Part shown: piece after piece, positions 27,284 to 35,869 of the stretch
Numbering within the stretch: the first letter of the stretch is position 1
Layout: the number at the start of each line of letters is the position of its first letter
Assembly (NCBI RefSeq): GCF_004117855.1
Contig: NZ_QWBW01000008.1
Coordinates: forward strand, 274,573-338,572
Length of the DNA stretch: 64,000 nucleotides
Direction: 5' to 3'
Origin: Modicisalibacter coralii
GTDB taxonomy: Bacteria; Pseudomonadota; Gammaproteobacteria; Pseudomonadales; Halomonadaceae
The notes under the pieces: model-generated
Database searches by the model: none
The model's input: only the letters and a program-made list of their open reading frames with translations
What the model was told of the DNA's origin: nothing
Program-made: the position numbers and the translations under genes

Positions 27284-30200
27284 GTGGCCACGAAATCCAC
27301 CACTCCCGGCGGTACGTTTTACGACGATTCGACATCTCAGGACGTCGATGATTTCACCTATAACAGTGCGACAATGTCGCGTGATGCCTTCCTGTTCGAT
27401 GAGTCGGGTATTTATGGCTTCACTGGTAGCGTCAACGCGCCGGGCGACTCGGCCGATGTGGTGCCGATTCAGGTCGGGTACGGATTCAAGCTGGATCGTA
27501 TTCAAATCGATATCAGTAATTATCAGAACTTTTACCAAGACTCCGATATTGTTGTCGAATCCGGCGATGGAAGTTATTACAGGACTTATTCGGTCAGTAG
27601 TCACGTATCGTCCGGGATTACGTTGACGGATGAATTGAAAGCTGGCTATTACAACATTTATGCCCGCAATGATGCCTTCGATTATTCCCTGACCTTTGAC
27701 ATCTCTGCGGAACCGGTCAATCAGGCCCCGACGAGTATCAGTCTCGACGATAACAGCGTTTCCCAGAGCGAAGGCAGCAGTAATGTCGTCGTCGGTATGT
27801 TGTCCGCCAGCGACACCGTCGGTGACACACATTCCTATCGGTTGGTGAGCGGGACCGGCGGTGCCGACAATGGCCAGTTTGCGATTTCCGGGGCTTCTTT
27901 GGTCGCCAAGGATCTTCAATCCATGGCGCCGGGTGACTATTCGGTACTGGTAAGGGCCACGGATCAGGGCGGCCTGTACCTGGACAAGACGTTCACCATT
28001 ACCGTCGTTGATGATGTTGCACCACATGTCGCGTCCATTACGGCAGCTCCCGGGGCCGTTGCCGGTACCATCGACTACGCCGTGACTTTCGACGAGGCGG
28101 TGACCGGCGTCAGCGCCGATGATTTCAGTCTGCACGCGACCGGCAACGCCGCGGGTGTCGTGACTGGTGTCTCCGGCAGCGGCAAGGCGTATACCGTCAA
28201 CGTCGGCAATCTGAGTGGCGAGGGGGATTTGCGCCTCGATCTCGAGGGCGCTACCAACATCGTGGATGCGGTCGGCAATGTCGCCGGCGGCTATACCTCG
28301 GGCAGCGGCTACGCTGTCGATACCGTGGCCCCGACCGTCACGGCCGGTCGTATCGCCTTGAGCGGGGCGACGGGCGACAATGGAACGTTCAGGGTCGGCG
28401 ATACCGTCACCGCGACCTGGAACAATACCGTTGGTGGTGACAACAACGGCGATGTGACGTCGGTGACCATCGATTTCAGCGCCTTCGGTGGGGGCTCTGC
28501 CGTGGCGGCGAGTCACGACGGCAGCGGTACCTGGACGGCGAGCCATACGATCACGGCAGGGGTGATCGACGCCACCGGTCGCCATGTTTCCGTCAGTGCC
28601 ACCGATGACGCCGGCAACACTACCACCACGGCGGACACCACGAACGCGGGCATCGACAACACGATGCCGACGGTCACCGCTGGCGATATCTCGCTGTCCG
28701 GTGCCTCTGGGACAGGGGGAACGTTCAAGATTGGCGATACCGTCACCGCCACCTGGAACAATACCGCCGCTGGTGACAACAATGGCGATGTGGCGTCGGT
28801 AGCCATCGACTTCGGCGCCTTCGGCGGGGGCTCTGCCGTGGCGGCGAGTCACGATGGCAACGGCATCTGGACGGCGAGCTACACGATCACGGCAGGGGCG
28901 ATAGACGCCGTAAGCCGCAACGTCTCTGTCAGCGTCACCGACGATGCCGGCAATACCGCCACCACGATGGATACCTCGAACGTCAGCGTCGATAACAGGG
29001 CACCCACGGTGACCGAGGGCAATATCGCGCTGTCCGGTGCCTCGGGGTCGGGGGGGACGTTCAGGATCGGCGACACCGTCACGGCGTCCTGGAACGACAC
29101 CGCCGCCGGGGATGACAATAGCGATTCCCTGAGTGGCGTGACCGTCGACTTCAGCGCCTTCGGTGGCGGTTCTGCCGTTGCCGCGAGCAATGGCGGTGGT
29201 CTCTGGTCGGCGTCCTACACGATCACGGCCGGAACGATCGATGCCGTGAACCGCAACGTATCGGTGACGGCCACCGACGATGCCGGCAACACCACCACCA
29301 CGGCGGGAACCACCAATGCCGGCATCGATAATGTCGCGCCTGGAGCGCTGACCGGATCCTTGACCGTTGCCGAGGGTAGCGCCAATGACGCACTCGTCGG
29401 GACGGTAACCGGCGGCGGCAACGATGATGTGACCTATAGCCTGATCGATGACGCCGGCGGACGCTTCAGCCTCGATGCCAATAGCGGCGCGCTGACCGTG
29501 CGGGATTCGAATCGTATCGACTATGAAAGCAACACCAGCTTCGCCATTACCGCCGAGGCGGTCGACAATGCCGGCAACAGCAGCGAGTCGGTGCTGACGG
29601 TTGCCGTCAGTGATGTCAACGAAGCGCCCACCCTCGATCTCGATGCCGACGACTCCTCGGGAGTCGCTGGCAACGACTGTGCCGTCTCTTTCTCGGCAGG
29701 TGGGTCGCCAGTGGCGCTCGCCGATGTCGATGCCGTACTGGTCGAGGTGGATGCCGGCGACCAGGTCGAATCCCTGACGGCCACCCTGACCAACCGGCCT
29801 GACGGGGATGGCGTCGAGCGTCTCTCTCTCGATACCAGTGCCAACACGGCGGCGATGCATGCCGGGCTGACCGTCAGCTACATGAGCACTACCGGAACGC
29901 TTTCGATCACCGGCCCGGCAGACAACGCGACCTACCAGACGATCTTGAAGGGGATCCGTTACGACAATACCGACCCAGCGGCCGATATTACGACGGGAGA
30001 TCGCGTCATCGAGGTGGTGGCCAGCGACGGAGGCAGCAACTCGCTGACTGCCACCAGCATCGTGAACGTGGTCACGGCGCCGGTGATCGACCTGGGCGGA
30101 GGGAGCGGCAGCGGTGATTCGTCGGCCAGCTATATCGAAGGTGGCGGTGTCGTACGGGTGGCCGCCTTGGCAACGGTAGTCGACCCTGATGGAGACAACC

Positions 30201-32917
30201 TTCAGCAGTTGGTCATTCAACTGGCCAATGCCCTGGATGGTTCGCAGGAGAAAATCACCCTCTTGGGGGGTAGCGGACCTCGGGGCGGTGTCACCGTCAG
30301 CTATGACAGCGATACGCAGATCACGCTTGCGGGCAATGACATTGCCGCGCACTACCAGTCGTTGTTGCAAGAGCTTCAATACCAGAATGGCAGCGACGAT
30401 CTGGATACCGCCGTACGCAACATTACCGTCAAGGCCACGGATGTACATGGCAATGAGGGAGCTGCAGCGACTCTGGCTATCGCCGTTGTAGCGGTCAATG
30501 ATGCTCCGACGTTGACCGCGAACCACAGCGACCCGATCTTCATCGAGGACGGCACGGCGGTGGGCCTGTTCACTGGTGCGTCCGCGTCTACCCTCGAGGC
30601 GGCGCAGAGGATAAGCGGCCTGACGCTGACCGTGAGCAACGTGACCGACGGGGCCGATGAACGGCTGAGCGTCGACGGTACTGAGATCGCACTGACCGGC
30701 GGTACTTCCGGCACCACCACGGCCAACGGGATCGGCTATGCGGTCTCGCTGGCCGGTACCACGGCGACGGTGGTACTGAGCGGCAGCTTGACGACGGCTA
30801 CCACCGAGACCCTGATCGATGGGCTGAGCTATCGTAATGCCAGCGATGCCCCCAGTACCTCCGGCGGTCGCACGATAACATTGACCGGCCTGACGGATAG
30901 TGGTGGCACTGCCAACGGCGGTGTCGATACGGCTGCCCTGTCGATTGCTTCGAGCGTAACGCTCAACGCCGTCAACGACGCGCCGGTGTTCACCACACCC
31001 ATGGCGTTGAACGTGGCCGAGAACGCCACGGCGGTCACCACCCTGGCCGCCAGCGACGCCGACGGGGATCCGCTGCTCTACAGCATCACCGGCGGTGCCG
31101 ATGCGGCGCTGTTCTCGCTGGATGCCAACAGCGGGGCGCTGACGTTCAGCGGCGCGCCGGACTTCGAAACGCCGAAGGACCAGGACGGCGACAACGTCTA
31201 CGAGGTGACCGTCCAGGCCGACGATGGCCGGGGCCCGGCGACGCAGACGCTGGCGATCACGGTGACCGACGTCGACGAGACGCCGCCGTCTCCGCCCACG
31301 CCCCCATCTCCGCCCACGCCCCCATCTCCGCCCACGCCGCCCAGCGAAGACGATGGCGACCTGTTCAGCGGTGACGATGGCTCGCCGGTGGACGACGGCA
31401 TCGACACGGGCCTGACACCCACCGATACCTTTACCCGCACCACCATCGACGGGGCGCCGGCCATCCGTGCCACCACCACCGACCGGGACACCGGCGAAAG
31501 CGTGGCCGTGATCTCGATCGACCCGGTGACCGACGGCTCCCGGGAGGATGACGACGCCACCACCGGCGACATCGACGTCGAGGGCGGCAATGGCGTCAGG
31601 ATCAGTATCTCGGAGAATACTGGTTTGCTGCTCTTCCAGCGGGTCAGCACCCGTTCCGACGCCTTGCGGACGGTGATCGACCGCGACGGCACGGCGGATG
31701 GCGATGCCGAGGATCGCGACGGGCTCGATGGTTTCCTGGCGGGTGTCGGCGGCTTGGGTGGCGGCTTGGGTGGTAGTGGTGTCGGTGTGACCGAGGTCCG
31801 GCCGATCACGTCCACGGGCGGAAGTCATCGCATCGGCATCGATATCGGTAACGACAAGACCGTGGTGGTGGTCGACACCAGCGGTCTCGGCGGCGCGGAC
31901 GGGGAGTCGATCTCGATCACTGGCTCGGGGAGCATCGTGGTGCGCGGCAGCGGTTCGTTCGACGGCAGCGAGCCGCAGGCCGGTGACGACGACATCGACA
32001 ACGTGCTGGGTGACGACAGCAGCCAGCGCCTGTTCTTCGGCCCCGGCGACGACATCATCCGTGGCCAGGGTGGCGACGACGTGGTGGCCTCCGACGGCGG
32101 CAAGGACCTGTTGTTCGGCGGGCGCGGCAACGACACGGTCTCGGGCGGTGTCGATGACGACCGCCTGGTGGGCGGCAGCGGCAACGACACTCTGGACGGC
32201 GGTATCGGGGTCGACGTGGCGCGCTTCACCCTCGACCGCGATCAGGTCACGCTGACCCGCGACGCCGAGGGCCGCCTGGTGGTGAGCGAGGCGAACGGCG
32301 AGCACGACACCCTGAGCGGGGTCGAACTGCTGCGCTTCGACGACCGGGTCGAACTGGTCGCGGCGCCGTCGCTGGTCACGGCGAGCGGCTTCGACGAGGC
32401 CTTCTACCTGGCCGACAACCCCGACGTGGCGGCGGCGGTATCCCGCGGTGACTTCACCAGTGGCTACGAGCACTACGCAAAGTATGGCGCTGACGAAGGG
32501 CGTGAGGGCAACGACGGTGTGAGCAGCTTCGACGAGGCCTTCTATCTGTCGCAGAACGCCGATGTCGCCGCCGCCGTGGCGCGGGGCGAGATCACCGCGC
32601 TCGATCACTACCGCGACTACGGCGCCCACGAGGGCCGCGACCCGAACGCGCTGTTCGACGAACGCGTCTATCGCGAAGCCAACCCGGACGTCGACGCGGC
32701 GATCCAGCGCGGCGAGCTGGACAGCGGCTACCAGCATTACCAGGCCTGGGGCTGGCAGGAGGGGCGCGATCCATCGGCGTGGTTCGATCTGGATGCCTAC
32801 CTTCAGCGTCATCCGGACGTCGCCGAGGCCGGCGTGGAGCCGCTGGGGCATTACCTGCGCTATGGCTACGACGAAGGCCGAGTGGTGACGGCTGACGACG
32901 ACGGGCTGTGGGGATAG
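27284..32917 (+). CDS. Giant RTX adhesin with Ig-like and cadherin-like domains (1877 aa)
   Basis: Large acidic surface protein without a signal peptide. Residues about 1-145: unique N-terminal domain. Cadherin-like strand repeats follow (NQAPTSISL). Three tandem bacterial Ig-like domains of about 112 aa start near 353, 465 and 576 (LSGAxGxxGTFxxGDTVTATWNNT, SVxATDDAGNTTTT). More cadherin/VCBS-like domains (NEAPTLDL, NDAPTL, NDAPVFTTP) run to about 1320. A Pro-rich SPPTPP spacer is followed by a long Asp/Gly/Thr-rich region, RTX motifs (about 1580-1643), then four repeat units ending LWG. The start is GTG 27284 with AAGGG upstream. Everything from 30971 on is duplicated in the 2472-aa protein. 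It is probably a type I-secreted adhesin for surface attachment or biofilm; partners are unknown. Confidence 0.82.
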   Translation: MATKSTTPGGTFYDDSTSQDVDDFTYNSATMSRDAFLFDESGIYGFTGSVNAPGDSADVVPIQVGYGFKLDRIQIDISNYQNFYQDSDIVVESGDGSYYRTYSVSSHVSSGITLTDELKAGYYNIYARNDAFDYSLTFDISAEPVNQAPTSISLDDNSVSQSEGSSNVVVGMLSASDTVGDTHSYRLVSGTGGADNGQFAISGASLVAKDLQSMAPGDYSVLVRATDQGGLYLDKTFTITVVDDVAPHVASITAAPGAVAGTIDYAVTFDEAVTGVSADDFSLHATGNAAGVVTGVSGSGKAYTVNVGNLSGEGDLRLDLEGATNIVDAVGNVAGGYTSGSGYAVDTVAPTVTAGRIALSGATGDNGTFRVGDTVTATWNNTVGGDNNGDVTSVTIDFSAFGGGSAVAASHDGSGTWTASHTITAGVIDATGRHVSVSATDDAGNTTTTADTTNAGIDNTMPTVTAGDISLSGASGTGGTFKIGDTVTATWNNTAAGDNNGDVASVAIDFGAFGGGSAVAASHDGNGIWTASYTITAGAIDAVSRNVSVSVTDDAGNTATTMDTSNVSVDNRAPTVTEGNIALSGASGSGGTFRIGDTVTASWNDTAAGDDNSDSLSGVTVDFSAFGGGSAVAASNGGGLWSASYTITAGTIDAVNRNVSVTATDDAGNTTTTAGTTNAGIDNVAPGALTGSLTVAEGSANDALVGTVTGGGNDDVTYSLIDDAGGRFSLDANSGALTVRDSNRIDYESNTSFAITAEAVDNAGNSSESVLTVAVSDVNEAPTLDLDADDSSGVAGNDCAVSFSAGGSPVALADVDAVLVEVDAGDQVESLTATLTNRPDGDGVERLSLDTSANTAAMHAGLTVSYMSTTGTLSITGPADNATYQTILKGIRYDNTDPAADITTGDRVIEVVASDGGSNSLTATSIVNVVTAPVIDLGGGSGSGDSSASYIEGGGVVRVAALATVVDPDGDNLQQLVIQLANALDGSQEKITLLGGSGPRGGVTVSYDSDTQITLAGNDIAAHYQSLLQELQYQNGSDDLDTAVRNITVKATDVHGNEGAAATLAIAVVAVNDAPTLTANHSDPIFIEDGTAVGLFTGASASTLEAAQRISGLTLTVSNVTDGADERLSVDGTEIALTGGTSGTTTANGIGYAVSLAGTTATVVLSGSLTTATTETLIDGLSYRNASDAPSTSGGRTITLTGLTDSGGTANGGVDTAALSIASSVTLNAVNDAPVFTTPMALNVAENATAVTTLAASDADGDPLLYSITGGADAALFSLDANSGALTFSGAPDFETPKDQDGDNVYEVTVQADDGRGPATQTLAITVTDVDETPPSPPTPPSPPTPPSPPTPPSEDDGDLFSGDDGSPVDDGIDTGLTPTDTFTRTTIDGAPAIRATTTDRDTGESVAVISIDPVTDGSREDDDATTGDIDVEGGNGVRISISENTGLLLFQRVSTRSDALRTVIDRDGTADGDAEDRDGLDGFLAGVGGLGGGLGGSGVGVTEVRPITSTGGSHRIGIDIGNDKTVVVVDTSGLGGADGESISITGSGSIVVRGSGSFDGSEPQAGDDDIDNVLGDDSSQRLFFGPGDDIIRGQGGDDVVASDGGKDLLFGGRGNDTVSGGVDDDRLVGGSGNDTLDGGIGVDVARFTLDRDQVTLTRDAEGRLVVSEANGEHDTLSGVELLRFDDRVELVAAPSLVTASGFDEAFYLADNPDVAAAVSRGDFTSGYEHYAKYGADEGREGNDGVSSFDEAFYLSQNADVAAAVARGEITALDHYRDYGAHEGRDPNALFDERVYREANPDVDAAIQRGELDSGYQHYQAWGWQEGRDPSAWFDLDAYLQRHPDVAEAGVEPLGHYLRYGYDEGRVVTADDDGLWG
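30971..32917 (+). repeat. About 1.95-kb direct repeat, copy 1 (adhesin C-terminal half)
   Basis: Nearly identical to 41222-43288. The 120-bp length difference is accounted for by two events: one extra 138-bp repeat unit in copy 2 and 18 bp fewer of the Pro-rich SPPTPP spacer. Copies lie in direct orientation about 10 kb apart. Confidence 0.93.
31289..31344 (+). repeat. 18-bp tandem repeat encoding SPPTPP spacer
   Basis: CCATCTCCGCCCACGCCC-type units in tandem, about three copies here. The homologous spacer in the 2472-aa adhesin (about 41538-41580) is 18 bp shorter. Confidence 0.85.
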
Positions 32918-32923
32918 CAGCCG

Positions 32924-32954
32924 AGTGGCCCGGCGCTCGCTGCCGGGCCACTTT
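32924..32954 (+). terminator. Terminator after the 1877-aa adhesin
   Basis: A perfect 11-bp stem (32924-32934 with 32942-32952), a 7-nt loop and a short TTT. It lies 7 bp after the stop codon and may serve the convergent operon as well. Confidence 0.8.
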
Positions 32955-33066
32955 AGGTATTCTGTCGAGCGACACGGCTCAATGCGCCGCGAGCCCATGA
33001 CTCATCGTGGGTGGGCGGCTGAGACACTGTCTGGGTATGCAGCGAGACAGACGTGAGGGAGTCGCC

Positions 33067-33570
33067 TCATCGTTCACGCAGCCAGTGAACCATGTGCGGA
33101 AAGACCTGGCCGTGGGGCATTTGCGGCAGGCGGCGAAGACGCGCCGGGCACAGCGTCATGCCGAAATAATCCAGCAGCGGGACGCCCAGGTTGCCGCCCT
33201 GGATGAAGTGATCGCGTAGCCAGCGGGCATCCCCTTTGTAACCGGCGTCGTGGAAGAGCACCTCGAGCGGCAGGCGCATGGCGCGTGCCGCCGCATAGGA
33301 CCAGGCCAGCGCCGCCATTTCCATGCCGCCATCCGGGTCCAGTTCGCCGTGGGCCTGGGCGCGTTCCGCCGGCGACATCACAGCCAGGTGGCCGGCTTCA
33401 TGAACCAGGTCGCCAGGATAGCGCCATTTGTCGGGGTCGATAGCCAGTCGGCCATGCCGAATGACGATGCCTGGCAGGAAGGTCGGTTGGGCAAGAGGTG
33501 TCATGTCTACCCCGATGCCGATCGACTCGATGAAAGCGATGATGGCGTTTGCCTGGCCTTGGCTGGACAT
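33067..33570 (-). CDS. Hypothetical protein with HEAGH metalloprotease-like motif
   Basis: 167-aa soluble protein. It contains HEAGH (in LVHEAGHLAVMSPAER), the zinc-binding HExxH signature of metallopeptidases, plus a downstream acidic GGMEMAALAWSYAAARA helix that could supply a third ligand. There is no signal peptide. It is the last gene of a four-gene minus-strand cluster, 9 bp after the GNAT gene, so co-transcribed. I do not recognise the family beyond the motif. It could be an inactive relative or a folding partner of the tail-collar protein. Confidence 0.68.
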   Translation of the reverse strand: MSSQGQANAIIAFIESIGIGVDMTPLAQPTFLPGIVIRHGRLAIDPDKWRYPGDLVHEAGHLAVMSPAERAQAHGELDPDGGMEMAALAWSYAAARAMRLPLEVLFHDAGYKGDARWLRDHFIQGGNLGVPLLDYFGMTLCPARLRRLPQMPHGQVFPHMVHWLRER

Positions 33571-33579
33571 CCCGGCGCC

Positions 33580-34140
33580 TCAAGCCGATCCGCAAGCGGG
33601 GGCGCGCGGACGAATGGCTGCGATACCGTTCATCTCCGCGCTGGTAGGGAACCAGATCAGCCGGGCGCGAAACGCATCGGAGAGTGACGGCTCCTCGACG
33701 AACCCATGGCGCAGGAGAAAGCGAATCAGGCCGCCGTCGTCGCGACGCGCGGGCACGACCAGCGGTCGGCGGCTGGTAGCCGCGGCCTGCATGATCCATT
33801 GCACCACGGTGCGGCCATAGCCCTTGTTGTGCAGCTGCGGGATGAACGTGAGCTCGATCAGGCGAAGCTCGACCTTGCCGATATCCAGTGTCACATGGCC
33901 AATGCGTGTGCCGGCCTTTTCGAGCACCAGGTCGATGGCGTCGGGAAAGTTCTTGCCGTACCCCTCGGTCCTGGCGGTTAGCTGCATGTCGAGAACCGTC
34001 TCGAGGTAGTCGCGGTCGACAGCCGCGTGATGCAGGTCCGTGCGTTTGTCCCGATAAAGGTTGGCCAGGAAATTCTTGTCACCGGGACGGGCGGGCCGGG
34101 CGGTAATGCCGCGAGCGAGCTGGACATTGCCTTCGATCAT
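33580..34140 (-). CDS. GNAT-family N-acetyltransferase
   Basis: 186-aa protein with a GNAT fold. The acetyl-CoA loop is seen in IPQLHNKGYGRTVVQWIMQ, after the beta4 strand LRLIELTFI, with DIGHVTLD-type strands before it and FLLRHGFVEE near the end. An excellent RBS (GGAGGT) lies 5 nt before the start. It is followed by a 9-bp gap to the HEAGH gene and preceded by 51 bp to the DUF6916-like gene. GNAT enzymes are often neighbours of tail-collar (microcystin-dependent-like) proteins; the substrate here is unknown. Confidence 0.82.
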   Translation of the reverse strand: MIEGNVQLARGITARPARPGDKNFLANLYRDKRTDLHHAAVDRDYLETVLDMQLTARTEGYGKNFPDAIDLVLEKAGTRIGHVTLDIGKVELRLIELTFIPQLHNKGYGRTVVQWIMQAAATSRRPLVVPARRDDGGLIRFLLRHGFVEEPSLSDAFRARLIWFPTSAEMNGIAAIRPRAPACGSA

Positions 34141-34191
34141 GCTGACCTCCGATGCGAATCGTCGTTGGGTTGCCGGGAGCGGTAGCGGCGA

Positions 34192-34545
34192 TCAATTGAA
34201 CAGGATCTGGAAATAGCAGCCCGGCGGCCGGCGGGCGGGGCGCAGCGTGCGCTGGATCAACAACCCCTCGATGGTGCCTTCCGGTAGGCCCTCCAGACAG
34301 GCGATGAATTCCTGACGATTCTGCAGGGGATGGTTTTCGTCGACATCGGCGCGCAGCAGCAGCGAGAACGGCGTACGCGTGCTGTCAGGACCGGCGGCAT
34401 CCGGTACCGTTCGGCAATCGACCAGCGTCGCGGCCAGACGTATGGCGTCGCTCTCGATGACGAAAGGCTGCTCGAGATGCGCCTCGAAACGGCCGGCATC
34501 CAATTCGCCGATACCGGGGGCTGGGGTATCTACATCGTCGGTCAT
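34192..34545 (-). CDS. Small DUF6916-like protein
   Basis: 117-aa protein. The central part has alternating strands (ERFEAHLEQPF-type opening, LAATLVDCRTV, FSLLLRADVDENHPLQN, GLLIQRTL) and the chain ends with PPGCYFQILFN. This pattern resembles DUF6916, a small domain found beside phage-tail-collar genes. It is in the middle of the four-gene minus-strand cluster, 76 bp downstream of the tail-collar gene. Function is unknown; an assembly or baseplate-like partner of the collar protein is possible. Confidence 0.6.
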   Translation of the reverse strand: MTDDVDTPAPGIGELDAGRFEAHLEQPFVIESDAIRLAATLVDCRTVPDAAGPDSTRTPFSLLLRADVDENHPLQNRQEFIACLEGLPEGTIEGLLIQRTLRPARRPPGCYFQILFN

Positions 34546-34621
34546 GCAGGCTCCATGGGTCGGGAGATACAGGCGGTGTGTGGCCCGGCCCGGGGTAAGG
34601 GCGGGCCATCGTCCCGAGTTG

Positions 34622-35236
34622 TCAACTCCGGCTGGGGTAGAGGCCTTGCATGCAGATGCAGTAATTCACCACCAGGCTGGGCTGTACGATGGGGAATGGC
34701 TGCCCTTGGCCTGTATCGTTGATCGTTAGCGCATTATTGTCGAACCCGCCGCCGCCGGAGACGCCACCGATGTTGGCTGTCGAGGTCACATCACCCGAAG
34801 GTACGTACAGAAAGCCTTGTGCACTCAGGCTGTTGGCGGGCATGCCGATGTAGTCGCCGTCATCGGGAGCCTGGTTCGTGCCCGGATGTTTCGCCACGGC
34901 GACGGAAACGCTGTTGCTGCCGCCCCCTGCATAGGCGTGTGTGTGAGTATGTGCTGGAAGCTCAAGCTGGGTGAGGGTGGTGTATTCCTGGCCTGGCATC
35001 TGGCCCATGTGCCAATCCGTCAACCCGGTCCCCTGGAATTGACCGATGGGAGCCCGCCCCCGCAAATCGGGCAGGCCGAAGACCGTTCTTGCATCACCGC
35101 CGAACGTATCACCGAGCAAGGAGAACAAGGCCTGGTATTGTGTAATCGAAATGAGCGCCCCACTGCAATACCCCCAGTTCCTGGGGGCGAACTGGAACCC
35201 GAGAGCCTGAATCACGCCGAGATAACTTTCGTCCAC
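34622..35236 (-). CDS. Phage tail collar domain protein (microcystin-dependent-protein-like)
   Basis: 204-aa protein with the tail-collar layout: DESYLGVIQALGFQFAPRNW, CSGALISITQYQALFSLLGDTFGGD, the FGLPDLRGRAPIG motif, QLPAHTHTHAY-type His-rich strand, and C-terminal PSLVVNYCICMQG. GTG 35236 is chosen because AAGGAG lies 7 nt upstream and the N-terminus then matches the family; the longer reading to 35293 has no support. It heads the four-gene cluster. Free-standing collar proteins like this occur widely in bacteria outside prophages; no other phage gene is seen here. Confidence 0.83.
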   Translation of the reverse strand: MDESYLGVIQALGFQFAPRNWGYCSGALISITQYQALFSLLGDTFGGDARTVFGLPDLRGRAPIGQFQGTGLTDWHMGQMPGQEYTTLTQLELPAHTHTHAYAGGGSNSVSVAVAKHPGTNQAPDDGDYIGMPANSLSAQGFLYVPSGDVTSTANIGGVSGGGGFDNNALTINDTGQGQPFPIVQPSLVVNYCICMQGLYPSRS

Positions 35237-35869
35237 GATTATTCTCCTTGCCGGTGAAACGAGAATTTGCGCGTCGTCCCTGCGTTCACGCAAACCCCGG
35301 TGGTTAGCGTTCGATGCCTGGCAGAGGGAGTCCGGTTCACTCGGGCCTCTCGGCGAGGCTGGTACGGCTTACTGCCACATCTGACGGCTATTCGTTTCTT
35401 GTCTATCTATTATCTAACTTTTGTTTCGCTTGCTTGGTAGTTGGTGAGCGTCGTGGTTTAGCAATAACCTATATACAATGCGCTACCATGGGTCAAATGA
35501 CCGAGCAGTTCTCCTGAAAAAATTCACTGATGTCTCATGAAATAGTCTCAAGTCTGCCCTTGATCTGCCGATAAAAATGCCATTGTCCGTATCATGCTGC
35601 TTGCCATGTCGGCCACGTTTCTAGTCTGTTAACCACCTGATTTCATGGGTTTATAAGGTAGGAAGTGTTCCTGCTGGTCAGGATGGTTTTACTGCGAAAG
35701 TCGTGTGAGCCACGTTGGCGAAAATGTCTTAATCTTTCTTAGGTACACAATAAAGGCGCCGGCTCACCATTGCTCTCCCAATGGGGGGCAGAGTAACTGT
35801 GAGCGGTTCTGCTCGGGATGTGGAGTGCCGGGATAGGCCGTCGTTTTCAAGTACGCGAGGTGGAACGTC
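35237..35869. promoter_or_regulatory. A+T-rich divergent intergenic region
   Basis: 633 bp between the tail-collar gene (minus) and the 2472-aa adhesin (plus), with no credible gene. From about 35390 to 35760 the sequence is markedly A+T-rich for this window (for example CCTATATACAATGCG near 35470 and GAAAATGTCTTAATCTTTC near 35720). It probably holds both promoters and binding sites. No promoter pair was assigned. GAGGTGG sits before ATG 35870. Confidence 0.5.

Noticed and set aside
27263..32998. 1911-codon minus-strand frame opposite the 1877-aa adhesin
   Set aside because: Length comes from GC bias and the rarity of stop-complement codons in the adhesin; the translation has no recognisable domains.
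33067..35236. Prophage remnant
   Set aside because: Only a collar-domain protein is present; no capsid, terminase, integrase or lysis gene, and such collar clusters are common outside prophages.
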